In this document: piece by piece, positions 1 through 6,322 of the stretch
How the letters are laid out: each line of letters starts with the position of its first letter
Position numbering within the stretch: the stretch's first letter is position 1
Source of the DNA: Candidatus Gottesmanbacteria bacterium
GTDB lineage: Bacteria > Patescibacteriota > Microgenomatia > 2-02-FULL-39-11
Direction of reading: 5' to 3'
Length of the DNA stretch: 12,288 nucleotides
NCBI GenBank assembly: GCA_016204905.1
Contig: JACQJU010000031.1
Location: forward strand, 1 to 12,288
Made by a program: the position numbers and the translations under genes
Notes under the pieces: generated by a model
Databases searched by the model: none
The model's input: only the letters and a program-made list of their open reading frames with translations
What the model was told of the DNA's origin: nothing

Positions 1-21
1 GAGAATGGTAAGTAGAATCAT
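1..21 (-). CDS. Possible 5' end of a membrane protein gene (cut by window edge)
   Basis: An ATG on the minus strand at 19-21 opens a frame reading MILLTIL up to the window edge. A short hydrophobic start of this kind is what a membrane protein would show. Genes for the site-2 protease RseP or for CdsA often follow uppS in bacteria, and RseP proteins often begin with a similar hydrophobic run. Only seven codons are visible and no clear ribosome binding site precedes them, so this is a weak guess that rests on gene order more than on sequence. Confidence 0.25.
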
Positions 22-50
22 CTGAAAAATTTCTAATTATTCTAATTTCT

Positions 51-152
51 AATTGACCTAAATAAATCCCAAGCACCAATCTCCCAATTCAGGCATTGTG
101 TCATTAGTCATTGTTTAGAATAATTAGATCAATTAGGTTAATTAGGTCAATT
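51..152. repeat. AT-rich intergenic region with inverted and tandem repeats
   Basis: The 133 bases between the possible left-edge gene and uppS hold no convincing gene. An 11-bp perfect inverted repeat is formed by aattgacctaa (51-61) and ttaggtcaatt (142-152). The right arm is also the end of a 9-bp tandem repeat: aattagatc, aattaggtt, aattaggtc and a partial aatt (122-152). The left side has related taatttc/taattga units. No GC-rich hairpin followed by a T-run is present, so this is not a standard terminator for the operon. Confidence 0.6.
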
Positions 153-154
153 TA

Positions 155-883
155 TTACCGGCCAAATCTTCTATTTCTTTGCTGATACCAGTCAATAGAT
201 TTTTGTAATTCTTTTTTGTTGAAATCTGGGAAGAGAGTATCTGTGAAATAAAGCTCGGAATATTCAGACTGCCAGGGGAGGAAACCTGATAATCTTTTTT
301 CTCCGCCTGTTCTAATTATTATATCTGGATCTGGAATGCCAGCCGTGTCTAAATATTTTGAGAATTCTTCTTGTGTTAATTGGTAATTGGTAATTGGTAA
401 TTGGTAATTTCCGGATAATCTTTTAATGGCTCGAAGGATTTCATCGCGGCCGCCATAATTTAGGGCGAAAATGATTGTTATTTTGGTATTATTTTTGGTT
501 TTTTCTAGACTTTTTTTAAGACTAGTTTGTATATTATGAGGAAATTTTGAGGTATCGCCAATAACCCTGAGTTTGGCACCTTTTTTATGAAATATAGCTA
601 TTTTTTGGTTGAGGTAATAGTGAAGCAATTTCATCATTCCTTTTACTTCCTTTTCTTCTCTACCCCAATTTTCTGTAGACCAGGCCCAGAATGTAACATA
701 CTTTATACCCATCTCTCCTGCTTTTTCGGTAAGTTCTTCCACTATGTGGTCGGCGGCGTATTTATGGCCGGCAAGTGAGGGTAGATGGCGACTTTTTGCC
801 CAGCGACGATTACCATCCATGATGATGGCGATATGATTGGGAATACCTGCCTTGCCGGCAGGCAGGTTGTTAAATTGCTTCAT
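155..883 (-). CDS. uppS: Isoprenyl (undecaprenyl) diphosphate synthase
   Basis: This cis-prenyltransferase adds IPP units to a short prenyl diphosphate to make the long polyprenyl carrier lipid used in cell-wall and glycan assembly. It acts in the cytosol and at the membrane. The protein has 242 residues, the usual family length. HIAIIMDGNRRWAK (17-30) holds the catalytic Asp23; WSTENW lies at 68-73; RTGGEKRLSGFLPWQ (191-205) and EYSELYF close the pyrophosphate and dimer region. The ATG at 883 is the only start that keeps the first motif; it has no Shine-Dalgarno site and lies 7 bp after the mvaD stop. Two stretches look inserted: LPAGKAG (7-13), from a GC palindrome, and SGNYQLPITNYQLT (157-170), from a 7-bp tandem repeat in a variable loop. 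Its position at the end of the mevalonate operon fits its use of the pathway's product. Product chain length cannot be read from the sequence. Confidence 0.95.
   Translation of the reverse strand: MKQFNNLPAGKAGIPNHIAIIMDGNRRWAKSRHLPSLAGHKYAADHIVEELTEKAGEMGIKYVTFWAWSTENWGREEKEVKGMMKLLHYYLNQKIAIFHKKGAKLRVIGDTSKFPHNIQTSLKKSLEKTKNNTKITIIFALNYGGRDEILRAIKRLSGNYQLPITNYQLTQEEFSKYLDTAGIPDPDIIIRTGGEKRLSGFLPWQSEYSELYFTDTLFPDFNKKELQKSIDWYQQRNRRFGR
378..409. repeat. 7-bp tandem repeat (aattggt x4) inside uppS
   Basis: Four exact copies of aattggt (378-384, 385-391, 392-398, 399-405) followed by aatt. The unit is not a multiple of three, so a change of one copy would shift the uppS frame. The array encodes the NYQLPITNYQ stretch in a loop that is variable in the family. 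Confidence 0.9.
845..868. repeat. GC-rich palindromic element inserted in uppS N-terminus
   Basis: The central tgccggca is perfectly palindromic, and cctgcc on the left pairs with ggcagg on the right, with one unpaired t. It encodes LPAGKAG just before the conserved IPNHIAIIMDGN. The same core recurs at 7290-7310 (in hmgA), about 9690-9710 (in the prenyl synthase) and 7556-7577 (intergenic). Confidence 0.85.
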
Positions 884-890
884 TGTTACA

Positions 891-1868
891 TTAAAACAGA
901 TGATTTTGGGTTAATCGTGCGCCAATAGATGGATAATTTATTATAATATTTTTAACTTCTTCTATTTCTTTTAATTTTGTAACTATATTTTTTATATTTG
1001 GTTTTTCACAAATAAGATGGATATCTTGGCCGGTATTGATAGTAAAGTAAACAGATAATCCCTCACTGCGCCATTTTTTGACTAATTTCATGATTTTTAG
1101 TGTTCCTGGGGTCCAGTAGATGAGTGACGGTATTGAGGTAATCATGATGGCATGAAGTTCGAGGGCTTCCGCTTCTAAAAGTTCCCCAAATGTTTGGAAA
1201 TTTTTTTCTTTTAGAATTTCCTTCATCTTATTAATTTTTTGTGGCATATGGGAACGTCTGACCGGAAAAAAAGGGCTTGAATTTACTAGCTTTTGTCCTT
1301 CGGCAGAGGATACATCCTTTTTTCCAACACTTACAATTGCTACAACATCAGCTATAGACCAATAATCTGGCGGATATAAAGATCGTGAATAGGAAGTTTC
1401 GCTGGTAACTCCATCGAGCCACTCGACAAAGCCATCTGGGATAGAGCGGCAAGCAGAACCTGATCCTTGGCGAGCGAGAATTGATAATTCTTTTTCTGAT
1501 AATGAAAGCCCGGCTGCTTTGGCTCCGGCTAAAGATAATGCTGCAAAACCGGATGATGAAGAAGAAAGTCCTGTTCCGGAAGGAAAATTATTTATTGTTA
1601 CTACCTTGGCTTTCTGGGAAAGATTTGCTAAATTGCGAACTCGATCAAGATGTTTTATAGCTCTATTTCCGTCGTTTGGTTCTTGAACTCCATTAATGGT
1701 GACACTATCTTTTCTAGCTGAAGAGTTAAATTCGACAGTTGTGGTGGTCAGTAGATTGCTCAAATTCATAGAAATACTGCCATTTTCTGGAAGACGCAAG
1801 ACTTCATCTTTTTTACCCCAATACTTAATAAAGGCAATATTTGATGGTGCGATGGCTGTAGATTTCAT
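891..1868 (-). CDS. mvaD: Diphosphomevalonate decarboxylase homologue, atypical active site
   Basis: In the classical pathway this GHMP-fold enzyme uses ATP to convert mevalonate 5-diphosphate to IPP. The 325-residue protein matches the family from end to end: NIAFIKYWGKKDE (10-22), the ATP loop SGTGLSSSSSGFAAL (97-111), QGSGSACRSIPDGFVEW (134-150) with the substrate-binding Arg141, and KKDVSSAEG (183-191). The motif that reads YFTMDAGPN in Staphylococcus MvaD reads YFTINTGQD here, so the catalytic Asp position holds Asn278. It may still decarboxylate with another acid, such as the nearby Asp282, or act only as a 3-kinase. Start: ATG at 1868 with AAGGA seven bases upstream (plus-strand 1876-1880), overlapping the previous stop as ATGA. 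The family is certain; the exact reaction is not. Confidence 0.88.
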   Translation of the reverse strand: MKSTAIAPSNIAFIKYWGKKDEVLRLPENGSISMNLSNLLTTTTVEFNSSARKDSVTINGVQEPNDGNRAIKHLDRVRNLANLSQKAKVVTINNFPSGTGLSSSSSGFAALSLAGAKAAGLSLSEKELSILARQGSGSACRSIPDGFVEWLDGVTSETSYSRSLYPPDYWSIADVVAIVSVGKKDVSSAEGQKLVNSSPFFPVRRSHMPQKINKMKEILKEKNFQTFGELLEAEALELHAIMITSIPSLIYWTPGTLKIMKLVKKWRSEGLSVYFTINTGQDIHLICEKPNIKNIVTKLKEIEEVKNIIINYPSIGARLTQNHLF

Positions 1869-2836
1869 ATTTCAATCCTTACTCCGGGGGCGTTTAGGGA
1901 AACTTTGATAACTTTTCCGCCGTTATTTTCTATGGCTTGGGAAACTTTTTCTTTGGTTTCAGGGGAAACTAGAGCAATCATACAATCCCCTCCTCCGGCA
2001 CCAGAGAGTTTGGCCCCATAGGCTCCGGCATCTCGGGCGGCTTTAATCAGAATATTTAATTTTTCCGTAGAGACACCTAAGTCTTCTAGATAATCCTGGT
2101 TATAATTCATAAAAGTACCCAGCCTTTCCCAATCTTTTTCTAATATTGCTTGGTGTGCTTGTTCTACTAAATCCGTAATCCCGTCAAATATTTTATCGAT
2201 AGCTTCTTTATGGGTATTCATCTTTTCTTTTACCATATTTATTAAACTGACAGTATCGGCTTTTATTCCAGAATAGCCTACGACGAGATCTAAACCTCTG
2301 GCTTCAAGTGGTACTATCTTTTTTCCACCGGTTAAAAAGTAGAGAGTACCGCCATAAATTGCCGCAGCAATATCAAATCCTGAGCCTTTTCCTTGAATAT
2401 CTAATATTGTTTTATAAGAAAGATCAAAAATATCTTTTGAGGAAAGGTTTATTTTAAATAGATCGCTTAATGCTTTGAGGGTGCAGACGGTTGACGCTGA
2501 GGAGGAACCGAATCCGAATTGGGAGGAAAATTCGGAATGTGTTTCTATATGAATTCCGCCTTGGAAGGGATACTTATGCCTAAAATTGGCAACGGCTAGT
2601 TCGACAAATTTAGCACCTTTTGGAATATCGCCTTTCCCTAAGCTAGATAATGATTTCTTATACCCTTTAATATCTACATCGGGAGCTTCCAATTCAAAAA
2701 TTGAATCTTTTAGTATCGTAATTGTTACTTGCATCCGTTGGTCCACTGCTGTCACAAGACACGGGTGGTTATAGACTACGGCATGCTCGCCTAAGAGCAT
2801 AAGTTTTCCCGGTGCTGAGATGGTAATTTTAGCCAT
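1865..2836 (-). CDS. mvaK2: Phosphomevalonate-kinase-like GHMP kinase
   Basis: A 323-residue GHMP kinase, probably phosphorylating mevalonate 5-phosphate to the diphosphate. Motif 1, PGKLMLLGEHAVVYNHP (9-25), looks like mevalonate kinase. Three later features resemble phosphomevalonate kinase: the ATP loop FGFGSSSAS (107-115), GSGFDIAAAIYGGTLYF (151-167), and motif 3 GAGGGDC (279-285), where mevalonate kinases usually have GAGGGGC. Because the next gene upstream is a second, more typical mevalonate kinase, this one is the best candidate for the missing phosphomevalonate step. It overlaps its upstream neighbour by 8 bp and mvaD by 4 bp, which suggests coupled translation. It could instead be a second mevalonate kinase; the split of substrates between the two is inferred. 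Confidence 0.8.
   Translation of the reverse strand: MAKITISAPGKLMLLGEHAVVYNHPCLVTAVDQRMQVTITILKDSIFELEAPDVDIKGYKKSLSSLGKGDIPKGAKFVELAVANFRHKYPFQGGIHIETHSEFSSQFGFGSSSASTVCTLKALSDLFKINLSSKDIFDLSYKTILDIQGKGSGFDIAAAIYGGTLYFLTGGKKIVPLEARGLDLVVGYSGIKADTVSLINMVKEKMNTHKEAIDKIFDGITDLVEQAHQAILEKDWERLGTFMNYNQDYLEDLGVSTEKLNILIKAARDAGAYGAKLSGAGGGDCMIALVSPETKEKVSQAIENNGGKVIKVSLNAPGVRIEI
1876..1880 (-). promoter_or_regulatory. Ribosome binding site of mvaD
   Basis: AAGGA on the minus strand, seven bases before the ATG at 1868. It lies within the end of the upstream kinase gene and is the only well-spaced Shine-Dalgarno site among the mevalonate genes, so it supports the chosen start. Confidence 0.6.
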
Positions 2837-3749
2837 TCTCTACTCGCACTCCTTCTTCACCAAGTTTGGTGATAAAAGCTGGTAGATGGTTTTTTTGGGC
2901 TAAATTTATAAGTTTGGAAATATCTTCATGATAGGCTAAAATAATACCAGTGGGGCCAGTCTTGCCTCCCCCACCACAGATTTTGGCAGCACCCCCTATT
3001 TTTTCTATTTTTCGAATGAGTAATTTGGAAGAATTGCTGACGACCCCTATTTTTTCTAGATTCCTCTCCCCTATCATGATAGTTTTTTTGAGGTCATTTA
3101 AGTTAGCTTCTTTTAGACTAATAAGAAGTCTTTTGGTTTGTATTTCCTGATTGGTAAAAATTTCCTCCAGATATTTTGGTTTTTTTCCATAAAGTTGGGC
3201 AACAAATCTGACCATTTGGGCGGTTGATTCTCGAGGTTTTCCGGTGTCTATCAGGACAAATTGGGGGATTTTATATGATGCGATGGGTAATTTCCAGATA
3301 GATTTCAAAAATTCAAATTCTTTCCGGTACCAGACTAATCCCCCAAAACAGGAGGCGGTATTATCGGCTCCTGATGGATTGGAATGTGTCTTCTTTTCAG
3401 CTTTGTAGGCAAGTTCATTTATTTTTAGTGGATCCCAGATTTTCAAAATATGCCTCATTAAGGCTCCGATTAAAGCTACGGCTAAAGCTGCGGAAGAACC
3501 AATATGTTTTCCTTCTGGAATCTCGGATTTAAGGGAGATTTTTAGATTTTTTATATCTTTATTAAATGTTTTTTGGAAAAGACTGAGGATATGCTCTATA
3601 TGATCTTCTGATCCTAATTCAAACTGAAGTGAAGGTTCGATAGTGACATATAGCCTTTTATCAATAGCAGCAACTAAGGCTGGTTTACCATAGACCACGC
3701 TGTGTTCTCCCATGAGAATAACCTTGCCTGGGGCGGAGATTGTAATCAT
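2829..3749 (-). CDS. mvk: Mevalonate kinase
   Basis: A 306-residue GHMP kinase that would phosphorylate mevalonate at C5. Visible motifs: PGKVILMGEHSVVYGKPALVAAID (7-30), the ATP loop EGKHIGSSAALAVAL (79-93), NPSGADN (124-130) with the likely catalytic Asp129, TGKPRESTAQMV (169-180) and the third motif AKICGGGGKTGPTG (255-268). The third motif is unusual: the family normally reads GAGGGGC, and here the Cys lies before the glycine run. The ATG at 3749 follows a 68-bp repeat-rich spacer after the DUF35 gene and has no clear Shine-Dalgarno site. Placed between the HMG-CoA module and the phosphomevalonate-kinase-like gene, it fits the order of the pathway. Confidence 0.87.
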   Translation of the reverse strand: MITISAPGKVILMGEHSVVYGKPALVAAIDKRLYVTIEPSLQFELGSEDHIEHILSLFQKTFNKDIKNLKISLKSEIPEGKHIGSSAALAVALIGALMRHILKIWDPLKINELAYKAEKKTHSNPSGADNTASCFGGLVWYRKEFEFLKSIWKLPIASYKIPQFVLIDTGKPRESTAQMVRFVAQLYGKKPKYLEEIFTNQEIQTKRLLISLKEANLNDLKKTIMIGERNLEKIGVVSNSSKLLIRKIEKIGGAAKICGGGGKTGPTGIILAYHEDISKLINLAQKNHLPAFITKLGEEGVRVENG

Positions 3750-3755
3750 AAAATA

Positions 3756-3819
3756 AGCGTTCAGTTATCAGCGTTCAGTTTTTTTTAACTGTACCCTAGA
3801 CGCTGACTAACTAGACGCT
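3756..3819. repeat. Spacer with paired direct and inverted repeats
   Basis: The gap between the DUF35 gene and mvk is made almost entirely of repeats. agcgttcagtt occurs at 3756-3766 and 3770-3780; ctagacgct occurs at 3796-3804 and 3811-3819, the second copy running into the TAG stop of the DUF35 gene. In RNA, acgctga/tcagcgt and cagtt/aactg could pair around a run of A or T, giving a long imperfect hairpin. No T-run follows on the minus strand, so a terminator is not supported. It may be an RNA processing or attenuation site, or just repeat expansion. Confidence 0.6.
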
Positions 3820-4123
3820 AAATAATGGGTTTGAACTTTATTCCATAAGGGATGACGCCTTCTGTACCAGCGCTTCTAGTTTTGCGAAGGACTGCTTGGA
3901 CTTTTTGGCCTATCTTCAAGTTTATACTCTTCCAGTCGGTTAATTGTGCCAAGAATCTCTTTTTATCGATAAACTCGACTAAGACTATGGGATAAGGCGC
4001 TTCATTTTCGAAACCAGATGGCGGGACGTACACTTGGCTGTAGGAAATGATTTTTCCAGTTTTGTTTAAAATATTGGCTATCTTTTTTTGGTTACGCCAG
4101 ATTTTGACGGGAGAGATAGACAT
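3818..4123 (-). CDS. DUF35 OB-fold protein lacking the zinc ribbon
   Basis: Family knowledge: in archaea a DUF35 protein bridges thiolase and HMG-CoA synthase and helps pass acetoacetyl-CoA between them. This 101-residue protein shows the OB-fold signature GKIISYSQVYVPPSGFENEAPYPIVLVEF (about 23-51), then AQLTDW and IGQKVQAVLRKT, ending IPYGIKFKP. Archaeal relatives usually begin with a rubredoxin-like zinc ribbon with paired cysteines. Here there is no Cys in the whole protein, and the N-terminus goes straight from a short helix to the OB-fold. Start: ATG at 4123, one base after the thiolase TAA. A longer frame from 4171 would add 16 residues that overlap thiolase and match nothing in the family. 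It lies directly after HMG-CoA synthase and thiolase, so a scaffold role is well supported by context. Confidence 0.87.
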   Translation of the reverse strand: MSISPVKIWRNQKKIANILNKTGKIISYSQVYVPPSGFENEAPYPIVLVEFIDKKRFLAQLTDWKSINLKIGQKVQAVLRKTRSAGTEGVIPYGIKFKPII

Positions 4124-4124
4124 A

Positions 4125-5270
4125 TTAATTTCGTAAAATATGAATAACTGCTGTGGCACCGGTGCCGCCAACGTTGTGAGTCAGGCCGATTTGGGCGTCT
4201 TTCACTTGTTTTTTGCCGGCGACGCCTCTGAGTTGATTGGTTATTTCTACTATTTGTTTGACGCCTGTTGCTCCGACTGGATGACCGGAGGCTTTCAGAC
4301 CTCCTGAGGTATTGACTACTAATTTGTTGCCTAGGCGAGTTTTACCTAGGGCAATATTTTTGGCGGCAAGTCCTCTCGGGAAAAAGCCTAGATCCTCCAT
4401 GGCAATAATTTCGGCAATAGAAAAGCAGTCATGGACTTCGGCAACATCAATATCTTCTGGCTTTAGACCAGATTGTTTATAGGCTTTTTGGGCGGCTTTT
4501 TGGGCTGAGGAGAGTGAAGTCAGGTCTTTTCTTTGGGCAAGTCCTAATGTGTCGGTGGCTAGAGCGGAGGCGGTGATCCAAACGGGTTTTATTTTTTGAG
4601 TGATTTCATTTTCAGATGATAAAACAATAGCGGCGGCACCATCAGAGACTGGTGAACAGTCTAGGAGTTTCAAAGGAGAAGCAATCAGGGGGCTTTTTAA
4701 TACCTGATCAACTGTGATGGGGAAAGTAAATTGGGCTTTGCCATTTAAAGAAGCATGGTAGTGGTTTTTGACGCTCACTTGGGCCATTTGTTCCTCTGTG
4801 GTGCCATACTTTTCCATATGGGCTCGGGCAATGAGGGCATAAAGGCTGGGAAAAGTAGCGCCTGAGGTTCTCTCTTCATCGCTTCCTGCACCCATAAGAG
4901 CACTGGTTGTATCTTCGGGTTTATGATCGGTCATTTTTTCGATACCGACGACTAATACTTTTTTATAAAGAGTTGAAAGAATAGAAGTTACACCGGCATG
5001 AACTGCTAGGCCTCCTGAGGCACAAGCGCCTTCGATTTTAAAGGCAGGGATAGTAACTCCTAATTCTTCGGCTACAAAGGCGCCTAAGTGTTCCTGGCCA
5101 CCTAAGATTCCTGAGAGCATATTACCAACAAATATGGCATCAATTTCTCCTAATTTGAGGTGGGAACTGTTTAGTGCTTCGGTGACCACTTCTTTGAGGA
5201 GCACTCGAGGAGAGAGAGACCAGAGTTCGCCGAATTTGGATGTGGATGCTCCTAAAACTGCAACTTTCAT
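4125..5270 (-). CDS. Acetyl-CoA C-acetyltransferase (archaeal/SCP2-type thiolase)
   Basis: Condenses two acetyl-CoA to acetoacetyl-CoA, the first step of the mevalonate pathway. The 381-residue protein carries the nucleophile in EGACASGG (Cys83), VHDCFSIAE (279-287, His280), SGHPVGATG (around His330) and a C-terminal THNVGGTGATAVIHIL (364-379). The last motif replaces the CxG Cys motif of ordinary biosynthetic thiolases and is typical of the archaeal/SCP2-like branch, which works with DUF35 and HMG-CoA synthase. The ATG at 5270 overlaps the HMG-CoA synthase stop as ATGA, and the DUF35 gene starts one base after its own stop, so the three products are likely made in a fixed ratio. Relatives include SCP-x thiolases and other acyl-CoA acetyltransferases; the neighbours decide the assignment. 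Confidence 0.93.
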   Translation of the reverse strand: MKVAVLGASTSKFGELWSLSPRVLLKEVVTEALNSSHLKLGEIDAIFVGNMLSGILGGQEHLGAFVAEELGVTIPAFKIEGACASGGLAVHAGVTSILSTLYKKVLVVGIEKMTDHKPEDTTSALMGAGSDEERTSGATFPSLYALIARAHMEKYGTTEEQMAQVSVKNHYHASLNGKAQFTFPITVDQVLKSPLIASPLKLLDCSPVSDGAAAIVLSSENEITQKIKPVWITASALATDTLGLAQRKDLTSLSSAQKAAQKAYKQSGLKPEDIDVAEVHDCFSIAEIIAMEDLGFFPRGLAAKNIALGKTRLGNKLVVNTSGGLKASGHPVGATGVKQIVEITNQLRGVAGKKQVKDAQIGLTHNVGGTGATAVIHILRN

Positions 5271-6310
5271 AGTTTTTGTTCAAAGCGTAAATATTGAGAA
5301 TAGGAAATGGTCTGGGTATCTTTGAGGAAACTGGCAAAAAGTGGAGCTAGGCGACGCTTTTTGATAAGAATTGGGGTGGTTTGGAAAATAAAACTATCAG
5401 CTCCTGCTCCTGATCCATAGGAAACGAGAAATATTTTTTGTTTGGGTTGGGCAATATCGAGAACAGAGGCTAAACCCAAAAGAGAAGAGGCTGAGTAAGG
5501 ATTGCCGATATGATCGACTATCAGTGAGGGAGCTAGCTGATCTGGGGTGAAACCTAATCTTTTGGCTACCTCTCTAGGGAATTTGCCATTGGGCATATGG
5601 AAAACACAGTAAGAAAAATCTGTGGGTTGGAGATGAGTTTTTTCTAAAAGTCTCTTGGCTGCCCCTAAAACATGGGTAAAATAGGCTGGTTCTCCGGTAA
5701 ACCTACCTCCATGACTAGGATATCTTATCCCCTCTCGCCTCCAGAAATCAGGAGTATCAGAAGAAAAGGAAGAAAAGTCTAAAATATTAGCAAGGATTTC
5801 TTTTTTATCTCCACCTAAAACAAATGCTGCTCCTCCTGAGGCGGCGGTATACTCGAGAGCATCATGGGGTCGGGATTGAGCGGTATCTACACCAATAGTC
5901 AGACCGTAAGAAATTTTACCAGAGGCAATAAGACCGGCTATAGCCTGCATGCCGGCGGTAGCTGCTTTGCAAGCAAACTCTAGATCGACAGCAATATAAT
6001 TATTCCCTAAGCCCAAAAACTCGGCAACGATTGTCGAGGTGGGATTGACGGCATAGGGATGTGATTCTGAACCGATAAAACATGCTTCGAGTAAGTGGGG
6101 TGCAATTTGGGCACGAGTAAGAGCAGATATGGCGGATTCGTAAGATAAGGTGACTGAGTCTTCATCTATATTGGGAACGGATTTTTGGCTGACTCCTAGG
6201 GATTTTTGGATATCTTCACCATTTTTACCCCAGACAGAAGCTATCTCTTGGGTGGTAATCCGGTATTTGGGGATGTAGGCGCCATAACCAATGATTCCAA
6301 CGTTATTCAT
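5267..6310 (-). CDS. mvaS: Hydroxymethylglutaryl-CoA synthase, archaeal type
   Basis: Adds acetyl-CoA to acetoacetyl-CoA to give HMG-CoA. At 347 residues it has the length of the archaeal family, shorter than the eukaryotic form. The catalytic triad is visible: Glu82 in GSESHPYAVNPTS, Cys114 in EFACKAATAG, and His238 in FHMPNGKFP. DHIGNPYSASSLLGLASVLD and YGSGAGADSF are the usual C-terminal motifs. The start MNNVGIIGYGAYIPKYRI aligns with the family N-terminus. No Shine-Dalgarno site is seen; the gene begins 12 bp after the hmgA stop and overlaps thiolase by 4 bp. The archaeal-type form together with thiolase and DUF35 suggests a complex taken over as one unit, possibly by ancient transfer from archaea. 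Confidence 0.94.
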   Translation of the reverse strand: MNNVGIIGYGAYIPKYRITTQEIASVWGKNGEDIQKSLGVSQKSVPNIDEDSVTLSYESAISALTRAQIAPHLLEACFIGSESHPYAVNPTSTIVAEFLGLGNNYIAVDLEFACKAATAGMQAIAGLIASGKISYGLTIGVDTAQSRPHDALEYTAASGGAAFVLGGDKKEILANILDFSSFSSDTPDFWRREGIRYPSHGGRFTGEPAYFTHVLGAAKRLLEKTHLQPTDFSYCVFHMPNGKFPREVAKRLGFTPDQLAPSLIVDHIGNPYSASSLLGLASVLDIAQPKQKIFLVSYGSGAGADSFIFQTTPILIKKRRLAPLFASFLKDTQTISYSQYLRFEQKL

Positions 6311-6322
6311 AAGTGATTTAGG

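Noticed and set aside
378..409. CRISPR-like short repeat array
   Set aside because: The 7-bp units have no spacers and lie within uppS.
4124..4171. Longer start for the DUF35 gene
   Set aside because: The extra 16 residues overlap the thiolase end and do not align with the family; the ATG right after the thiolase stop is the natural start.
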